Source of the DNA: Charina bottae
Taxonomy: Eukaryota; Chordata; Lepidosauria; Squamata; Charinaidae
Direction of reading: 5' to 3'
NCBI GenBank assembly: GCA_023362775.1
Contig: JALMGJ010000014.1
Coordinates: forward strand, 2,378,001-2,442,000
DNA length: 64,000 nucleotides
How positions within the stretch are numbered: position 1 is the stretch's first letter; every line of letters starts with the position of its first letter. The position numbers and the translations under genes are program-made. The notes beneath the pieces were generated by a model that saw only the letters and a list, made by a program, of their open reading frames with translations, had not been told where the DNA came from and ran no database searches. Below, piece after piece: positions 11,760 through 24,589 of the stretch.

Positions 11760-13745
11760 GAAAGAGAAGGTAGTGAGAAACGGGGATCACCAATTACTTC
11801 CAGCACCATAATTGAATATCACAGGAGATGTCTCGACTCCCTAGCACGTCTACTGTACAACAGGCCCCAGGCACAGATCCAATTTTGTGAAAAGGGTCAA
11901 CACTAAAATGCACTTTGTGGGATTCCCATTGGTATTGGTCTTTTTATCCTTCGTGTTCTAGAATAGCCATGAGGAATTCCAGCCAAAGAGACCTTCCCTG
12001 TCCATCCCCACCGGCTGTGATCATTCCCTCCTTGGGACTGGAGAGTATGATGGAGCAGTCTTGTTCTCCCTCGCCCATCTTCCTCCCTCCCTCCCGCCCT
12101 TTGCTAGCTGAAAATAATATAAGTAATGAAAGACTTTTTTTTTAACCAGAGAATATTATGTTGTCTGCGCTACAGTCATATTTAGAATGTCTTTGTTTTT
12201 AATCTGGATTTATTGGACCAGTGTATTGGAATTTGGGCTCAAAAGGCAAACTCAGCTTCCTGCCCTGCTGGTTCGCATGTCCTTGGACCTTACCCCCAAG
12301 ACGAAGTGAGTTGGTAGAATACTGATGAGAGAGTGGATTGTTTTGCTTTGCTCAGGGTTGTCCAGGGCCATAACAAGCTACAGATAACATTCGTAAAAGG
12401 GACTCCGCTTTCCAACAGCAACATGCAGGCTGGAGCAACCTTCTGTATTTTGCAGAAATGGTGCTTTAATCTGCTGGATGCCACTCATTAGCTCTGAGTT
12501 CTGCTAGTGCTACCTCCCCACAGACTGAATCGGCACTTAACAGCCGCATCTCAAGGTCTGGCAGACTGCAAAGTGTGTATTCGATTTTTAATTTTTCTCC
12601 CATGGCTCTACCTATTGTTGAAATACGTTACCCTTGTGTTTACACAAGGGCATTAAAAATAATGATGCCCTGTCTTGCAGTCTGCTTGCAGTGATCCAGG
12701 TCATTCTGATCCCTCAGAGCTCTACCAACTCATCTGCATCTTGCCTTGCTGCCTGCGGAGATGAGATCTTGTCACTGATTCACAATAATAAGTTGAGCAG
12801 GAGAAGAATAAAAGTAAAATTTTCTGTACTCGGTTTTTGGGGTTCCCTTTTGCATAACAGTCCTATCTCACTGCCGGCCAATTTCTCCCCAATCCACCAT
12901 TGAGACTAGAACTAGCAAGAAATAGGATTGCTTGATGGAGGAGTGAGAAAGGTCATGCAATTCCCTTACTGCTTTCAGATGTTGGGTATACTTGACTGTT
13001 GTGCTTAGTTCCTACAAGAAAATTTTGATAGCTTCTGAGAAAAGGGGGACCCTTAACAACTAAAGTGCGAGAGATGTTGCATGGGTTAAAGACCCATACA
13101 GTATTATCTTTTACTCTGCCATATTTGCATAAAGATAACTGCACCAACTTATTAGGATACCTCTTTTTTTGTAGAAAAACTACTTTATTTGTGCTGTTTC
13201 CTCATCTAGGATCTTAATGCAGCTTATACATTTGATGAGTGAATTGGATCTCCCTCTCCCTCTTCCATTCCAAAGAAATCCTTTGTTCCCCTTGTTCCCT
13301 CTTCCCCAGGCACCAACCTATAGGCAGATGCTGTCCAAAAGGATTCTGCAGCTGGAATGTTACTCTGCTCTTCTTTAAAAAAATTGGAATTGTTTGTTGT
13401 AATGCTCTAACTGCTAGAACTGTATTTTATTTGCTTGCCATACATTTACTCCTTTTAACAGATTCTGCTTTTAAGGAAAAATAAACAAAACAATCCAATC
13501 TGAAAACACTCTTTGAAAAGGAAAATGCAAAAACAAACAAACCAACAAAAAAGGACAACAACAATAAGACTGATTGAATATCCTGTATTTTTAACTGATC
13601 ATGTTTGAATGTCTAAGGAAAGAAAAAAGAATTTATTGTTCTAATTATCCAGATGTATGTATGTTTGTAAAATAGCTCTTATTAGCTGATAAGGTTGTAT
13701 GTTTTTGGAACAAAATATTGATCATTAAAAAAAGTATTGAGTTTT
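11760..13745 (+). other. ARHGEF11: Probable 3' UTR of ARHGEF11
   Basis: About 2 kb without any recognisable transposable element, unlike the rest of the window, follows the preferred terminal stop. It is AT-rich towards the end. This reading depends on the 11704 exon being real. Confidence 0.42.
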
Positions 13746-13760
13746 GTGGGTGTTTTTGGA
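13724..13760 (+). terminator. Poly(A) signal with downstream GU-rich element
   Basis: ATTAAA at 13724-13729 is followed by a GT-rich tract (gttttgtgggtgtttttgg, 13741-13759), the classic arrangement for cleavage and polyadenylation. An upstream AATAAA at 13480-13485 could be an alternative site. Confidence 0.5.
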
Positions 13761-16579
13761 TTCTGAGAAACATATAATTAAAGCATTCAGATATCAGTAA
13801 ATAAGGTTAAAAGAGCCAACATTTGACTGTGGTGTTCTTCACAGTGTTTAGAACTTGCAGGAGAAGCTGTCACAGAAGTTCTTGACAGGCAAATAAATTG
13901 GTCTTAACTCGGTACAAGTTACCTTTCTGAGTCAGCAGTACAATTACGAAAGATTGACTTTTTTTCTCCCAGGGTCAGTACTTAATACAATACATGGAAT
14001 AGCTGCCGCTGGATGGTACAGCACATTTTCCAAGTCCCACGGTCCACTCTCTGCATCTTAATCTTAAATGTTCTCGGATTGTCAACTGGGAAGACTTAAG
14101 TCTTTCAAGAGCTGCTGACACTCAAGAACAGGCAGCAGTTTGGATAAAGGAGTGTTTCTAAACCAGGCTGAAAAAGTCATTCCATTTCTGGTGCATTTGG
14201 TATGTTCTTCAGTTTTGTGGCCCAATATATCCAAAGGGTCTGGGAGGTAACAATTTCAGTTTGTTTCTCAAGTTCTTCTTAGGCAAAGAACTTGTCAGAA
14301 TACTAGCCACTATCCTGCCGGACGATTCTGCTATCCTTGCTTACATATTACGGGGAGTGGGGTGGACGCATTCCAACTAGGAACAGCAGCCCATAAGGTT
14401 GATTTTTCTGAAGAACCTTCTGAGGTCCTTTTGGAGTCCAGAGGTATTCTCGGCAATGAAAATGATGCTAGAGTTTTGCAGCCTTTTTAAGTTTCCTGTT
14501 TTTTTATTGCTATGCGAGGCAGAGAACCAAGCAATAAGATTAATTGGACTAATAAACATGCATATTTTCTTCACTTGCGTACTAGCTGCTCAAATAATTT
14601 TATTTACACATCAATAGATGGCTAATAAGATGCTACCCATTTATTTGTCTAAATAGGATGTTCAGAAGAGAGAAAAAAAGAAAAACTCAGAACAAACTCC
14701 TTTCCCTCCCCCCCAAAAAAACGCTCTTTGAAAATAAAGAGTAGCACAACTATGGCAAAAGGACGGAATTAAGTATGTAGGACAAACGGGACACATTCTA
14801 TTCAAGGACAGTCTAGTTTGCTTGCAGGCACAGCATGTTGCCCTAAAACATAAGGAGTGACAGTTCTAAAATTTGCAGGGCCTAGGTGTCATTTTGTACA
14901 TAATATTGCAGCACAGTCAGAGTTTATTCCTTATTAAAACATAGCCTCACTTTTCTGCTTTAAAATGCTCCACGTGGCTTTACGGCATCGAAATACTATA
15001 AATATCAGGAAAAAATAACCAGTATAATTATGAAATGGGGAGATGCTGCAGCAGATAAAAATCCAGAAGTCCTCGGCTGGCCAGCTCAAAAGGAATTGAA
15101 GCCCACCCCGTGTTCGTCCGTGTGCCGACTTGATGCACGTCCTTCCATCCGGCATTTCTTTGGAGCCTAGGCTGGAGCTGGAGCTGGAGCTGGAACTCTA
15201 GGCCATCGGTAACACAAGGAAGGCCGTCTGAGCTGCACATCGGCTTTTATGGGTTGGAGAGTTCACCAAGGATGGCTTTGCAACTGTTTACCAAGTAAGC
15301 TAAGTTTAGGCAAGCAGTTTTTCCTCTCAAGGTGGTGCTAAGACATAAGGAAATAGCCGCATGCCAAGACAGAAATGGAGTCTTGAGCCGTTTTCAATTT
15401 TCCCATTCTCGATATTGCACATTTTATTTTTTCATTTTTCCTCAATCATTCCCTGCTCCGAGTTCAAATGTGATTCAAGTAAAAGGGCCCCATGTTTAAC
15501 GATAGCATCTGCAGTCAGCTTCCTGTGCCGCCATAGATTGTTTCCCCATCACTTTCCTTGTGCCTGCTGGAGCAAGAAAGGGTTTAAGAGCATCGCCTCC
15601 AGTTTATCCTTCCATTAGTCTGAATGTGGTTTTCTATTCAGCTGCATCGCTGCTCCTAACCCTCAATTGTCTGGGACTATTGAAATATTTGTTATCTTCC
15701 TCTGTCTCCCTCTCCCCCTTCATAATCTTCGTATAAAAGATGCCATTTATTTCTACGTAATTGTTCATTTGAGCTCTGTTTTGCTTTTCTGATGATAAGC
15801 CTTTCTGTTATCTTGGACATTTTTTCTCTTGGCCATAGGATAGGGAGAATAATAACTGATGTAAGACAGACTCCATTGTCGCCGTCTGTATTTTCCTAAA
15901 GCTAATTCTCTCGCGAATTGGGGCAAACAATTTATTCATTTCTCATGGCGGAGAAAAGCTACTTTCCTCATTCCCTCTCCCTTTCATGGAGCTGTATCTT
16001 ATATTGGGGGAAGGTGGCAACAAGGCTTTTTGCAAAAAAAACCCAAAACAATCCAAAACCTTTAAGAGAAGGTGACTCTCTCTCAGCTTCCAGGTTTTAT
16101 TGTTTTGGACCCAACGTCCAAAATTAATGAACTTGTATTCATTTCTCTTCCATCTTACTAGAACTGAACATCTTACCGAGTGTTGTCTTACGTATAGATC
16201 AGGTGAAGCTGACTACCGTTCATTTTAGGAAGTGAATTTTCTTAGCTATTGCCTTCTTTTTAAAAATAAACAGGAAAAGGAGGGAGGCATTTTAAAGTGG
16301 TAAAACCCTATCCACAGTTCTGCCGAATGACAAAATAACTTTTCTCAGGTATTAATGAGTTGCTCAGCAGGAAAGCTGGCTGGTGCATGATAGGATTGTT
16401 TGCCAGCTGTTTTGATTATTAGCATAATTTGCTTTCTTCTAAGTGGTTGTATCATTGTAGAAACAGACCCAGCTTTGAATCTTGTCCAATTTTTTTTAAT
16501 GTTATTAAATATTTACTGAGAGAAAATTCGGTAAAAATGGTGCAAGTTTGAATTCTCAGTACTACATGGACACATCCTG
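13761..16579. other. Intergenic, no feature recognised
   Basis: Unique-looking AT-rich sequence downstream of the probable ARHGEF11 poly(A) site. A short hexanucleotide repeat (gagctg, 15171-15197) is the only structure noted. No coding exon seen on either strand. Confidence 0.5.
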
Positions 16580-16745
16580 TTTTGGGGGGAAGAGAGAGGT
16601 TTGCCATTATCTTCTCCCTGCCTGTCCTTATTTCCCAGTCCAGCCCACCATCATGGGATTTCCTTGTGGTCTCTCATCCTTAGTAGTATGCAGATCTGAC
16701 CCTGCATAGCTTTGGGGGGAAGTGTTAAGGTCACCTGAGCTGACT
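16580..16745 (-). mobile_element. Degenerate 5S-rRNA-derived SINE
   Basis: On the minus strand this resembles the 3' half of 5S rRNA: ggtctctcatccttagtag and then ctgaccctgcatagctt correspond to the complement of the TTGGATGGGAGACC and AAGCAGGGTC regions. The segment gaggtttgccatt matches the middle region of the other 5S-SINE copies. Confidence 0.6.
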
Positions 16746-16923
16746 CAGGAGCCAAGTCCCAAAACAAAACAAAAAAAACCAATTGGCCCAGATTTGCTGG
16801 CCTCGTCCTGTGAATATTCAGGAACGAAGACTCATTTTAGCTCATTTTGCAAATGCCGTTCAGTTTTCCTGTTCCATAGAGGAAATGCTACTTCATGTTT
16901 GAGAGGGCTTTTAGCTTCTAGAA

Positions 16924-17035
16924 CTGTGTTTCTCAATCTCAGGAACTTTAAGACGTGTGGACTTCCAGAATTCCCCAGCTAGCACATGCTGGCTGGGGAA
17001 TTCTGGGAGTTGAAGTCCACCTATGCTGTTCTAGA
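16924..17035. mobile_element. hAT-like foldback element (CTGTGTTTCTCAA family)
   Basis: A near-palindrome: ggacttccagaattcccc pairs with the later gggaattctgggagttgaag. Flanks carry a perfect 8-bp duplication ttctagaa (16916-16923, 17036-17043). The right terminal repeat is degenerate. Confidence 0.75.
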
Positions 17036-17689
17036 ATAACTGCTGCAATTTCTAGGGCAATGGTGAGAAAAATATTTTGTAATAGTGAAATCATGTGGTC
17101 ACACAGTCATTCCAAGAAGGGCTGCAAAGAAGCCCTGCACTGGTGGGATACTTCAGGATGTTTTTTCTCATAAAAGACAAGAGCAAGCTCTTTAAAAGAT
17201 TTCTGCAGACTTTCCAAAATAAGTCCAATCCTTCTCTGCCCTCAAATGAACCGGCAATCCCCACCCTATTAAATGCACTGGACCAGAAAGAAAATGAAAA
17301 ACCGGACTCTAGCTGAGGACGCCTGGTCAGAAAAGAAATTGTGGGATTACAGCGGACCATTTAACGTAACTCTGCCTGAGTGTGTGGATACCGTGTAAAT
17401 CCCATGCTGGGCATCCATCTAGGGAAGGAATCAAAATTAAAGTTGCTGGTATTGTAATAGTTGCATGGAAGTAAATGCTACGACTGCAACTGGCATAGCC
17501 GGATTGGACGCTGGTGCACGGTCCCTGCGTCGCTGCATCTCAAAAAGGATCTTGCAGTGCTGGAAAAGAGAGGAGGGCCCCCCACATATCCAAGGGCTGT
17601 AACAACCCTGTAAGAGGGGTGGGAGGGAAGCGAAAGGAGAGTAAGGGGATAAAAAAGTATGTACAATTGTACTTGGGGCAGAGAAATTG

Positions 17690-17830
17690 ACTAGGGAGTT
17701 TTTCTTAACTGGATTCTGCAGTGTCACTTATTTCCTTTTATTATTTGCTGTTTTTCATCTGTTTTTAATATTGTATACCACCCAGAGTCATTTTGAATTG
17801 GGTGGCCTTACAAATCCAATAACTGAAATT
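17690..17830 (+). mobile_element. CR1/L2-type LINE 3' end fragment
   Basis: The tail has the familiar form: poly-T-rich stretch, then ataccacccagagtcattt and attgggtggcc. These resemble the ACCGCCCAGAGTC ... GGGCGG hairpin at the 3' end of this LINE group. Confidence 0.6.
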
Positions 17831-18722
17831 AAGGTAAATGTTTGGCCTCTTCCAGGGAGGCTGAACAGTGGGAAATCCACAACAGAAACCATTTCTCCCC
17901 ACAATGTGTACTTTTAATGGAACTGGAAGAGGTGATGGGGGCTGCCAACTCAGACAGCTTTAGAAGTTGAAGTTCCTAGCGCTGATTGCAGGATGATGCC
18001 ATTGCATCCTCCACTGCTGCTGCTGCTGGGCTTCCCTGAAACATTAAATCCATGTTTCTGGGCCATAAAAATCAATCTAAATAAATAAATCCATGCCTAA
18101 TCAATCAATCAATCAATCAAAACATTTGTTTACAGCAGAAAATAACATGCTGGAGTAGATAGAGTTTTGGATCTAAAGCAAGGGGACTGTTGTTTTTTGT
18201 CTGTGTTCTTCAGAATCTGTTTTTTCTGCTTGGGCTGATCAATACTGGAACCCATTTAAGGGGGTCTCCATTCTCTCCATGGGCCTCAAATGGAGTAAGG
18301 TAGTGATGGATAACCTGCTGATTTGTTACAAGCTAATCTGCTTTCATGCAGATTTTCATGCTTTTGCCTGGCAGATGCTCAGCTCACATCCAGTCCCATG
18401 TTGGTAGAAGATTGATTCAGAATTCTGTACTTGGGTTCAGTTGCAAGATTCCTGTGCCTTCTAAGACTGGTGAGAGAGAGATTGAGAGAGAGAGCTGATC
18501 ATCATGCGAACCGCCTTCTTTTCCCTTAAACCCATACAGGGTTTCATTTCTTGTATGCTCTTTTCAAAGAAGTTTAAAAAATGACCATTTTCATTCCTCC
18601 TCATTACATAAATAAGGCAGACAGAAGTTAATACCTTTTGATGGAAATAATTACAAGTTTGCCAATACCAGTCTAAGGAAGCTTTGCACAGATTTCGGCA
18701 GGGAATGACCTTTTGTGGGCTT
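17831..18722. other. Intergenic with a short (AATC)n run
   Basis: It contains (aatc)n at about 18098-18120 and a short (ga)n near 18470-18495. Otherwise nothing is recognised. Confidence 0.5.
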
Positions 18723-18736
18723 CTATGGGGAAGAGA

Positions 18737-19074
18737 GTAGGGGCGTGGTGGCTCAGTGGGTAAAACGCCAGGCTTGTTGATCGGAAGGTCGCAAGTTCGG
18801 AGGTTCGAGACCCTAGCCCCATGTGACAGAGTGAGCTCCCGCACTCGCCCCAGCTCTTGCCAACCTAGCAATTCGAAAGCATGCAAATGCAAGTAGATGA
18901 ATAGGTACCACTTCGGTGGGTAGGTAACAGCGTTCCGTGTGGGTCATGCTGGCCACATGACCATGGAAGCGTCTTCGGACAGCGCTGGCTCTTCAGCTAA
19001 CAAACGGAGATGAGCACTGGCCCCTAGAGTCAGACACGACTGCACAAATGTGTGGGGGGAACCTTTACCTTTAC
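18737..19074 (+). mobile_element. tRNA-derived SINE with Bov-B-like tail, copy 1
   Basis: The head GGGGCGTGGTGGCTCAGTGG carries an A-box-like TGGCTCAGTGG, and a B-box-like GGTTCGAGACC follows. The tail gagtcagacacgactgcac ends in (acctttacctttacct). The 14-bp TSD ctatggggaagaga lies at 18723-18736 and 19075-19088. All six copies in the window share this structure. Confidence 0.9.
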
Positions 19075-19681
19075 CTATGGGGAAGAGAAGAGCTGTGCTA
19101 TATGTTTTCCGTAAGATAGAACTTCCAACGCTTCTGTAACCTGAAGTGTAGGAGGCTGATTTCCTGTGCAATTTTGGGTGATCCCTGAGTAGCGCTGGAC
19201 TAAAGTCTCTGTTGTGAGTAACGGCTGAAGAGGACCATGTGTGCAATTAAGATGCTCCAGGTCCCCTCAATTAATGCCGTCTATCAGAACCTTCTTTGTT
19301 GTAGCACCTGCCCTCTGCAGTAGTATCCCTCCAGAGATCCACCTGGTTCCCTCCCTGATGATGTTCCCAAAGTCTCCAAAAATTTGGCTGTTCTCCCAGG
19401 CCTTGGGGTGGGATGGTTGGCCAGCCCGTTGATTTTCCTTGTTGGAATGGATGGTTTTCTCTTCTGGACGTTCATGATCAGTTTCTTAATTTTTATCGTT
19501 TAAGTAAAAAGCAAGTAATTTTACTTTGGTTGGGGTTCATGCTTAAGGAAAAAAATGTTTAAGGCCTCCAAGGTCATAGGAAGTGTGGCAGTGCCTTGAA
19601 GGTGTTGGTGAAATTGTCTCTTAGAGGCTTGGTGCATGGATGTAAACTGTAATAAATTTACTAGACTTAGCAGAGGCTTAA

Positions 19682-20067
19682 TAGAGGTAGTCCTCAATTT
19701 ACAACCACAGTTGGGACCAGAACTTCTGTCGCTAAGCGAGGCGGACATTAAGTGAGTCACACCCGATTTTACGACCTTTTTTGCTGCGGACGTTAAGTGA
19801 ATCATGCCGTTAAGTGAATCTGGCTTCTCCATTGACTTTGCTTGTTGGAAGCCGGCTGGGAAGGTTGCAAATGGCGATCACATGACCCCAGGACACTGTA
19901 ACTTGTAAATACATGCCGGTTGCCAAGCACCTGAATTTTGATCATGTGACCGCAGGGACACCACGACGGTCGTAAGTGCAAGGACCAGTTGTAAGTCACT
20001 TTTTTCAGTGTCGCCGTAACTTCGAATAGTCGCTAAACAAATGGTCATAAGTTGAGGACTACCTGTA
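19682..20067. mobile_element. Tigger/pogo-like non-autonomous DNA element, copy 1
   Basis: Terminal inverted repeats TA-gaggtagtcctc and gaggactacctg-TA with TA target sites. The internal sequence is full of short taagtgaatca and tttacgacc motifs shared with five other copies in the window. Confidence 0.85.
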
Positions 20068-22655
20068 CATCTCTTCTATCCCTTTTTTTAAAAATGTAGA
20101 TTACTGTGCCCCTGAAAATTGGTGAGCTGTTGTTAAATTTCAGCAGCATAATCCTAAGGACTCCAGACACCGCAACAATGGAGCTAGGATTCACATTGGT
20201 GTTCTCAAGATGGTACTGGACACCTTTCCCCGCTAGTGAAAAAATACAACCCATGTTGTCACACTTGAAATTACAAATGTCACACTGCTTGCTTAAAACC
20301 ATCTTAGCTGAGCAACAGCAGGAATCTTACAGGGCAATACTGAGAAATAAGTTTTCCCTGAGTTCAAAGCGGCTCAAGTCCAGATAGGTGAGTCTAGACC
20401 TGAAGCTCTGTGTGTTATTGCACAGTTCAGTCTGTATATAGATAGAAACAATGCTTCTGTTGTTCTGAAGCACGCCTTTCAGCTTTTTAATTGTGTGTGT
20501 GAATGCGCGTGTGTGTGTAGTGCAAAGCATCACAACTGAAATGAATCTGGCTATCAGCTTGCATTTAAATAAATACTTGCCATTAAAATGTCTTTTTTAA
20601 ACAAAATGGTAGAAATTTGCTGATTACCTAAGAGCATCTGTTTAATTGATTCCAGCAGGATTATCGATTAATTTAACTGACCACTTAGATGTTGATACGC
20701 TACAAATAATGAGTTGGGTTTCCATCCAGAGTAGCTGGCAGTGATCTCGAAACAGAAGTGAGTTTGGCTACCTTTCTTGAATTTTTTTGACCACACTCTG
20801 CAGATACCCCCGACTTCTGCAAACCTTGGTTAATGATTTGCTCTGTTGTTCTTCCCCCCCCCCACACACACACACACACTCAATCCCCTACCTTGGATGG
20901 CAACCACCCAACCATTTTCTCCAAACACCATTTCATTCATACACCATTTCATTCATGCAACTCATCTTTCTAGTTCATTTGAGCCAGCTAATTCTCGGTG
21001 AGAAATGTGTATAATTAGATGTAAGAGGGCGGGGAGATGAGAAAGGATGGTTTACAATGGCTGTTACATACTTCACTGCACCACAATAGTTTCCTCAGAT
21101 CTGTTCTTGCCTATAAAATCATTCCTTTGGATATGCTGGCAAGAAATGGTTATGGATGTTAGGATTCCAGGGGTGGGGAGCAAGATACTGAAACCCACTT
21201 GCATTGTTGTTTAACTGGATGAATCGTTCTAGCTTTTATTTTTCGGGCCTTGCCTTTCTTGTGGAAGCTAGGAGAAGCATCTGATTTTCATCAGAAATGG
21301 GTGCATGTCCAAAATGCATGGATCAGGTGCCTTTTCTGAGATGGTGAAGGAATGGAGTCTCCATTGGACCAACCAAAGCTATCTTAGATCTATTGGATCC
21401 TTCTTTTTTCAGTCCAGCAACGTACCAGGGAATTAAGCCATCTCTCTTGAGGCCTCACTAATCCATCAAAGGTATGGTTCAAACCAGTGGTATCCACAGG
21501 GTAGGGATGTAGAAGTCAAGATGGTGGCCACCGCAGTGCAATCGAAGCTCCACCTGCACGCATAAAAAACCATTGTGGCCGCCATCTTGACTTTTTTAAC
21601 CCTGCCCTGCAGACATCCCTGGCCTGATTCTCAGCCCCCTCCCTCGACAAATGGCCATGGGGAATATGTTGCAGACCGCTATGGGGAGCTGCTGTAGAGA
21701 GTAAGGAAGATGAATGGCCTTGATGGAAATAGGCAAGAAGGGGCTGGAACATTTTTTTTAAGTCCGGAACAGCGAGGTAACGTTGGGAAGAGGCTCCACC
21801 AGACACTGCCCTGACTCACTGAAATACAGACCTGCAGTATCTGTAATGGTAGCCCATCTCAATAAAGTAGCTTTATCCTCCCTGTGGAGTGGATTCCCTG
21901 GTCACCGCGGTCTACCCAGCAGGGCTGGCAGATGCCTTGCCGTGTTGCCAATCTACGAAGGAGGGCAGGGTACCCAGATTTCTGCTCCCACGACATCCAC
22001 AGGCTGTATTGTGAATCCAGGCCTCCAGTTCCAGGTTGGAATGGGAGAAGCACTGTACTCCTGTAAAGATGCTATTCTAAGAAAAAAAGGGGCAAATCTG
22101 CAGAAACAGCAAGCTGCTCCTTCACCTTTCTCCATACAGAACTTCTGCATGACTTGCGCCTGCAGGGAAGGTAGTTCCCCAACTTTCCCTCTATTTTGAG
22201 ATTGCTGTTTTTTGCTGGCAGAAGGAAACTCATGAAATAGCTCGTTAATTGAAGGTTTAAAAGCTTTCCTTTTCCTGCTGTTCGAGAGCAGGAGAGAAGA
22301 AAAACAACAGACTGTGCAAATATTCCAAGGGCTAGATTTTAGCAAGGTGTGAAGAAAACTGGATTTGATATACCAGGGATGGGCGAGGGGGGAATACTGG
22401 GGGTCTCCAACAAGAGAAAGGAACACATCCAGCTGAGTCTTATGGAAATAAAGTTTTTTATTGCTGCAGGTTGCATACAACCAGGTAAAGAGAGGCAGCA
22501 TATAGCTGTTCTTGAAGAGGTTGGAATCTGGTTAAATATTTGGATGGGGCACCATCAGGAAATCCAAAAGCAACCACATTCATGGCATGGGACCACTTCC
22601 CCCAACTACATCTACCCATCCCATTAGGTCTGGAAGAAGAACCATGGTCCAGCTA
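20068..22655. other. Intergenic, mostly unique
   Basis: A short C-run and (CA)n at 20855-20879. No exon or element recognised. Confidence 0.5.
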
Positions 22656-22659
22656 TATA

Positions 22660-22669
22660 AATTTTTTAT

Positions 22670-22701
<32 letters not shown>

Positions 22702-22738
22702 ATTCCCCGCCCATCTCCCATACAAGGGACTCTGAAAT
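22660..22738 (-). mobile_element. CR1/L2-type LINE 3' tail with (TTTA)n
   Basis: On the minus strand it reads gggagatgggcggggaataa followed by (aaat)n. This is the same hairpin-type LINE tail as at 17690, in the opposite orientation. Confidence 0.6.
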
Positions 22739-22745
22739 AATAAAT

Positions 22746-23089
22746 ATTATGACCATTCATTTAGCGACCATTCAAAGTTACGACGGCGCTGAAAAAAGTG
22801 ACTTGCGACCAGTCAAAATTTGGGCGCTTGGCAACCAGCATGTATTTACAACAGTTACAGCATCCCAGGGTCATGTGATCGCCATTTGCGACCTTCCTAG
22901 CCAGCTTCTGACAAGCAAAATCAATGGGGGAAGCCAGATTCGCTTAACGACCATGTGATTCACTTAACAACTGTGGCAAAAAAGGTTGTAAAATCAGGCA
23001 CGGTCACGTGATGCCTCACTTAATGACTGCATTGCTTAGCGACTGAACTTCCAATCCCAACTGTGGTCGTAAGTCGAGGACTACCTGTA
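22746..23089. mobile_element. Tigger/pogo-like element, copy 2 (left end eroded)
   Basis: The right terminus gtcgaggactacctg-TA is intact. The left side starts within the element at gaccattcatttagcgacc. Internal homology to the other copies is clear. Confidence 0.8.
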
Positions 23090-23109
23090 AATAGATACAT
23101 GCATCATAA

Positions 23110-23165
23110 TCATGGAGGAGGGCAATGGCAAACCGCTTCTACCACTAAAACTACAATGGTGTTTT
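23110..23165 (+). mobile_element. Short fragment of a 5S-SINE-type middle region
   Basis: The segment ggcaatggcaaaccgcttct resembles the conserved middle module shared by the 5S-SINE copies at 37946 and 60527. Confidence 0.35.
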
Positions 23166-23796
23166 TGGACAAAGTGTTTGGGGCTAAAACAGAGAGATCA
23201 ATGACTTCTGTTTTCATTTTTTTCACAGTATGTCATTCTGACAGCCTGCCCCCTCCGCCCCCATCTCATAACTTCCTTTCATTGCCAAGCTTTGGTGCGC
23301 TTCTAGCTGCAGCCTCTTTTTTGTCCTAGGCCCAGCTAATTTTTGAAATGGGCCAAAATGCCAAGTAGGGGCCTCATTTCCCTCGCCCAGCAAAAAAAGT
23401 TACGCATTTCTGAGACCCCAAGAACAAGATGCGGATGTTTCTGCAAACCGAGCAGGTGCTTCTGCCTCTGAGCTCTTGCAAAATACCGATGAGCCATTTT
23501 AGAGACAAAGCCAAACCTTACTTGGCTGAAAATCAAGCCGAGCCGAGCCAAGCCGAGGGTTTTCCATGCGAGGTGGAGATTTTGTATTAATGCACTTTTG
23601 CCTTGGCATGACTGAGCCGTCCATTGTAGGGGATGGAGGCTTGGCAGCGAAAGGCTGGCCCGTTTTAGCAGTTGAGCTGTTCAAGGCAGGCTCTGTTTAT
23701 GCAGTGGAATAAAGAGGTTGGGTAATCTTGGGGTGGCGGCATGAAAGGTAGAAGTTTAGACCCTGAGTGGGAATGGAACTTTTTTAGCACTATCCC

Positions 23797-24514
23797 ATAC
23801 AGGTAGTATAGGGGCGTGGTGGCTCAGCGGGTAAGACGCCAGGCTTGTCGATCGGAAGATCGCAAGTTCAGAGGTTCGAATCCCTAGCCCTGCGTGACGG
23901 AGGGAGCTCCCGCACTCGCCCCAGCTCTTGCCAACCTAGCAATTCGAAAGCATGCAAATGCGAGTAGATGAATAGGTACCACTTCAGTGGGTAGGTAACA
24001 GCGTTCTGCGCGTGTCATGCGGCCACATGACCGTGGAAGCGTCTTCGGACAACGCTGGCTCTTCAGCTAAGAAACGGAGATGAGCACCGGCCCCTAGAGT
24101 CGGACACGACGGCACAAATGTGCGGGGGGAACCTTTACCTTTATACAGATAGTCCTCGACTTACAACCATTTGTTTAGTGACCGTTCAAAGTTACGACGG
24201 TGCTGAAGAAAGTGACTTACGACCGTTGCAGCATCCCTGCGGTCATGTGGTCAAAATTCAGACGCTTGGCAACCAGCATGTATTTAAGAAGGTTGCAGTG
24301 TCCCGGGGTCACATGATCACCATTTGTGACCTTCCCAGCCTTTCCGACAAGCAAAGTCAATGTGGGAAGCTGAATTCGCTTAATGACTGCAGTGATTCGC
24401 TTAATGACCGTGGCAAAAAGGTCGTAAAATTGGGCGTGACTCACTTAATGACTGCCTTGCTTAACGATGGAAGTTCCGGTCCCAATTGTGGTTGCAAGTT
24501 GAGGACTACCTGTA
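23797..24514. mobile_element. Tigger/pogo-like element, copy 3, split by a SINE
   Basis: The first bases of the left terminus (atacaggtagt, 23797-23807) are separated from the rest (24143-24514) by a tRNA-SINE. The right terminus is gaggactacctg-TA. Confidence 0.85.
23808..24142 (+). mobile_element. tRNA-derived SINE, copy 2
   Basis: Full-length, with A-box-like TGGCTCAGCGG, B-box GGTTCGAATCC and an acctttaccttt tail. The TSD atacaggtagt/atacagatagt (one mismatch) lies inside the Tigger-like left terminus. Confidence 0.9.
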
Positions 24515-24589
24515 TTAAAAACAAACAAGCAAAGAAACCTGCATATAGAAAACTAACATATTGGGACAATGTGAGTCCAGGAGTTTAAA

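Noticed and set aside
17095..17316. Open frame with a DKS tripeptide resembling the mammalian ARHGEF11 end
   Set aside because: It lacks a good acceptor in phase, continues well past the tripeptide and lies beyond a probable poly(A) site.
18744..18825. Possible tRNA gene (A- and B-box-like motifs)
   Set aside because: It is the head of a dispersed SINE with TSD and tail, seen in six copies. The cloverleaf is not intact.
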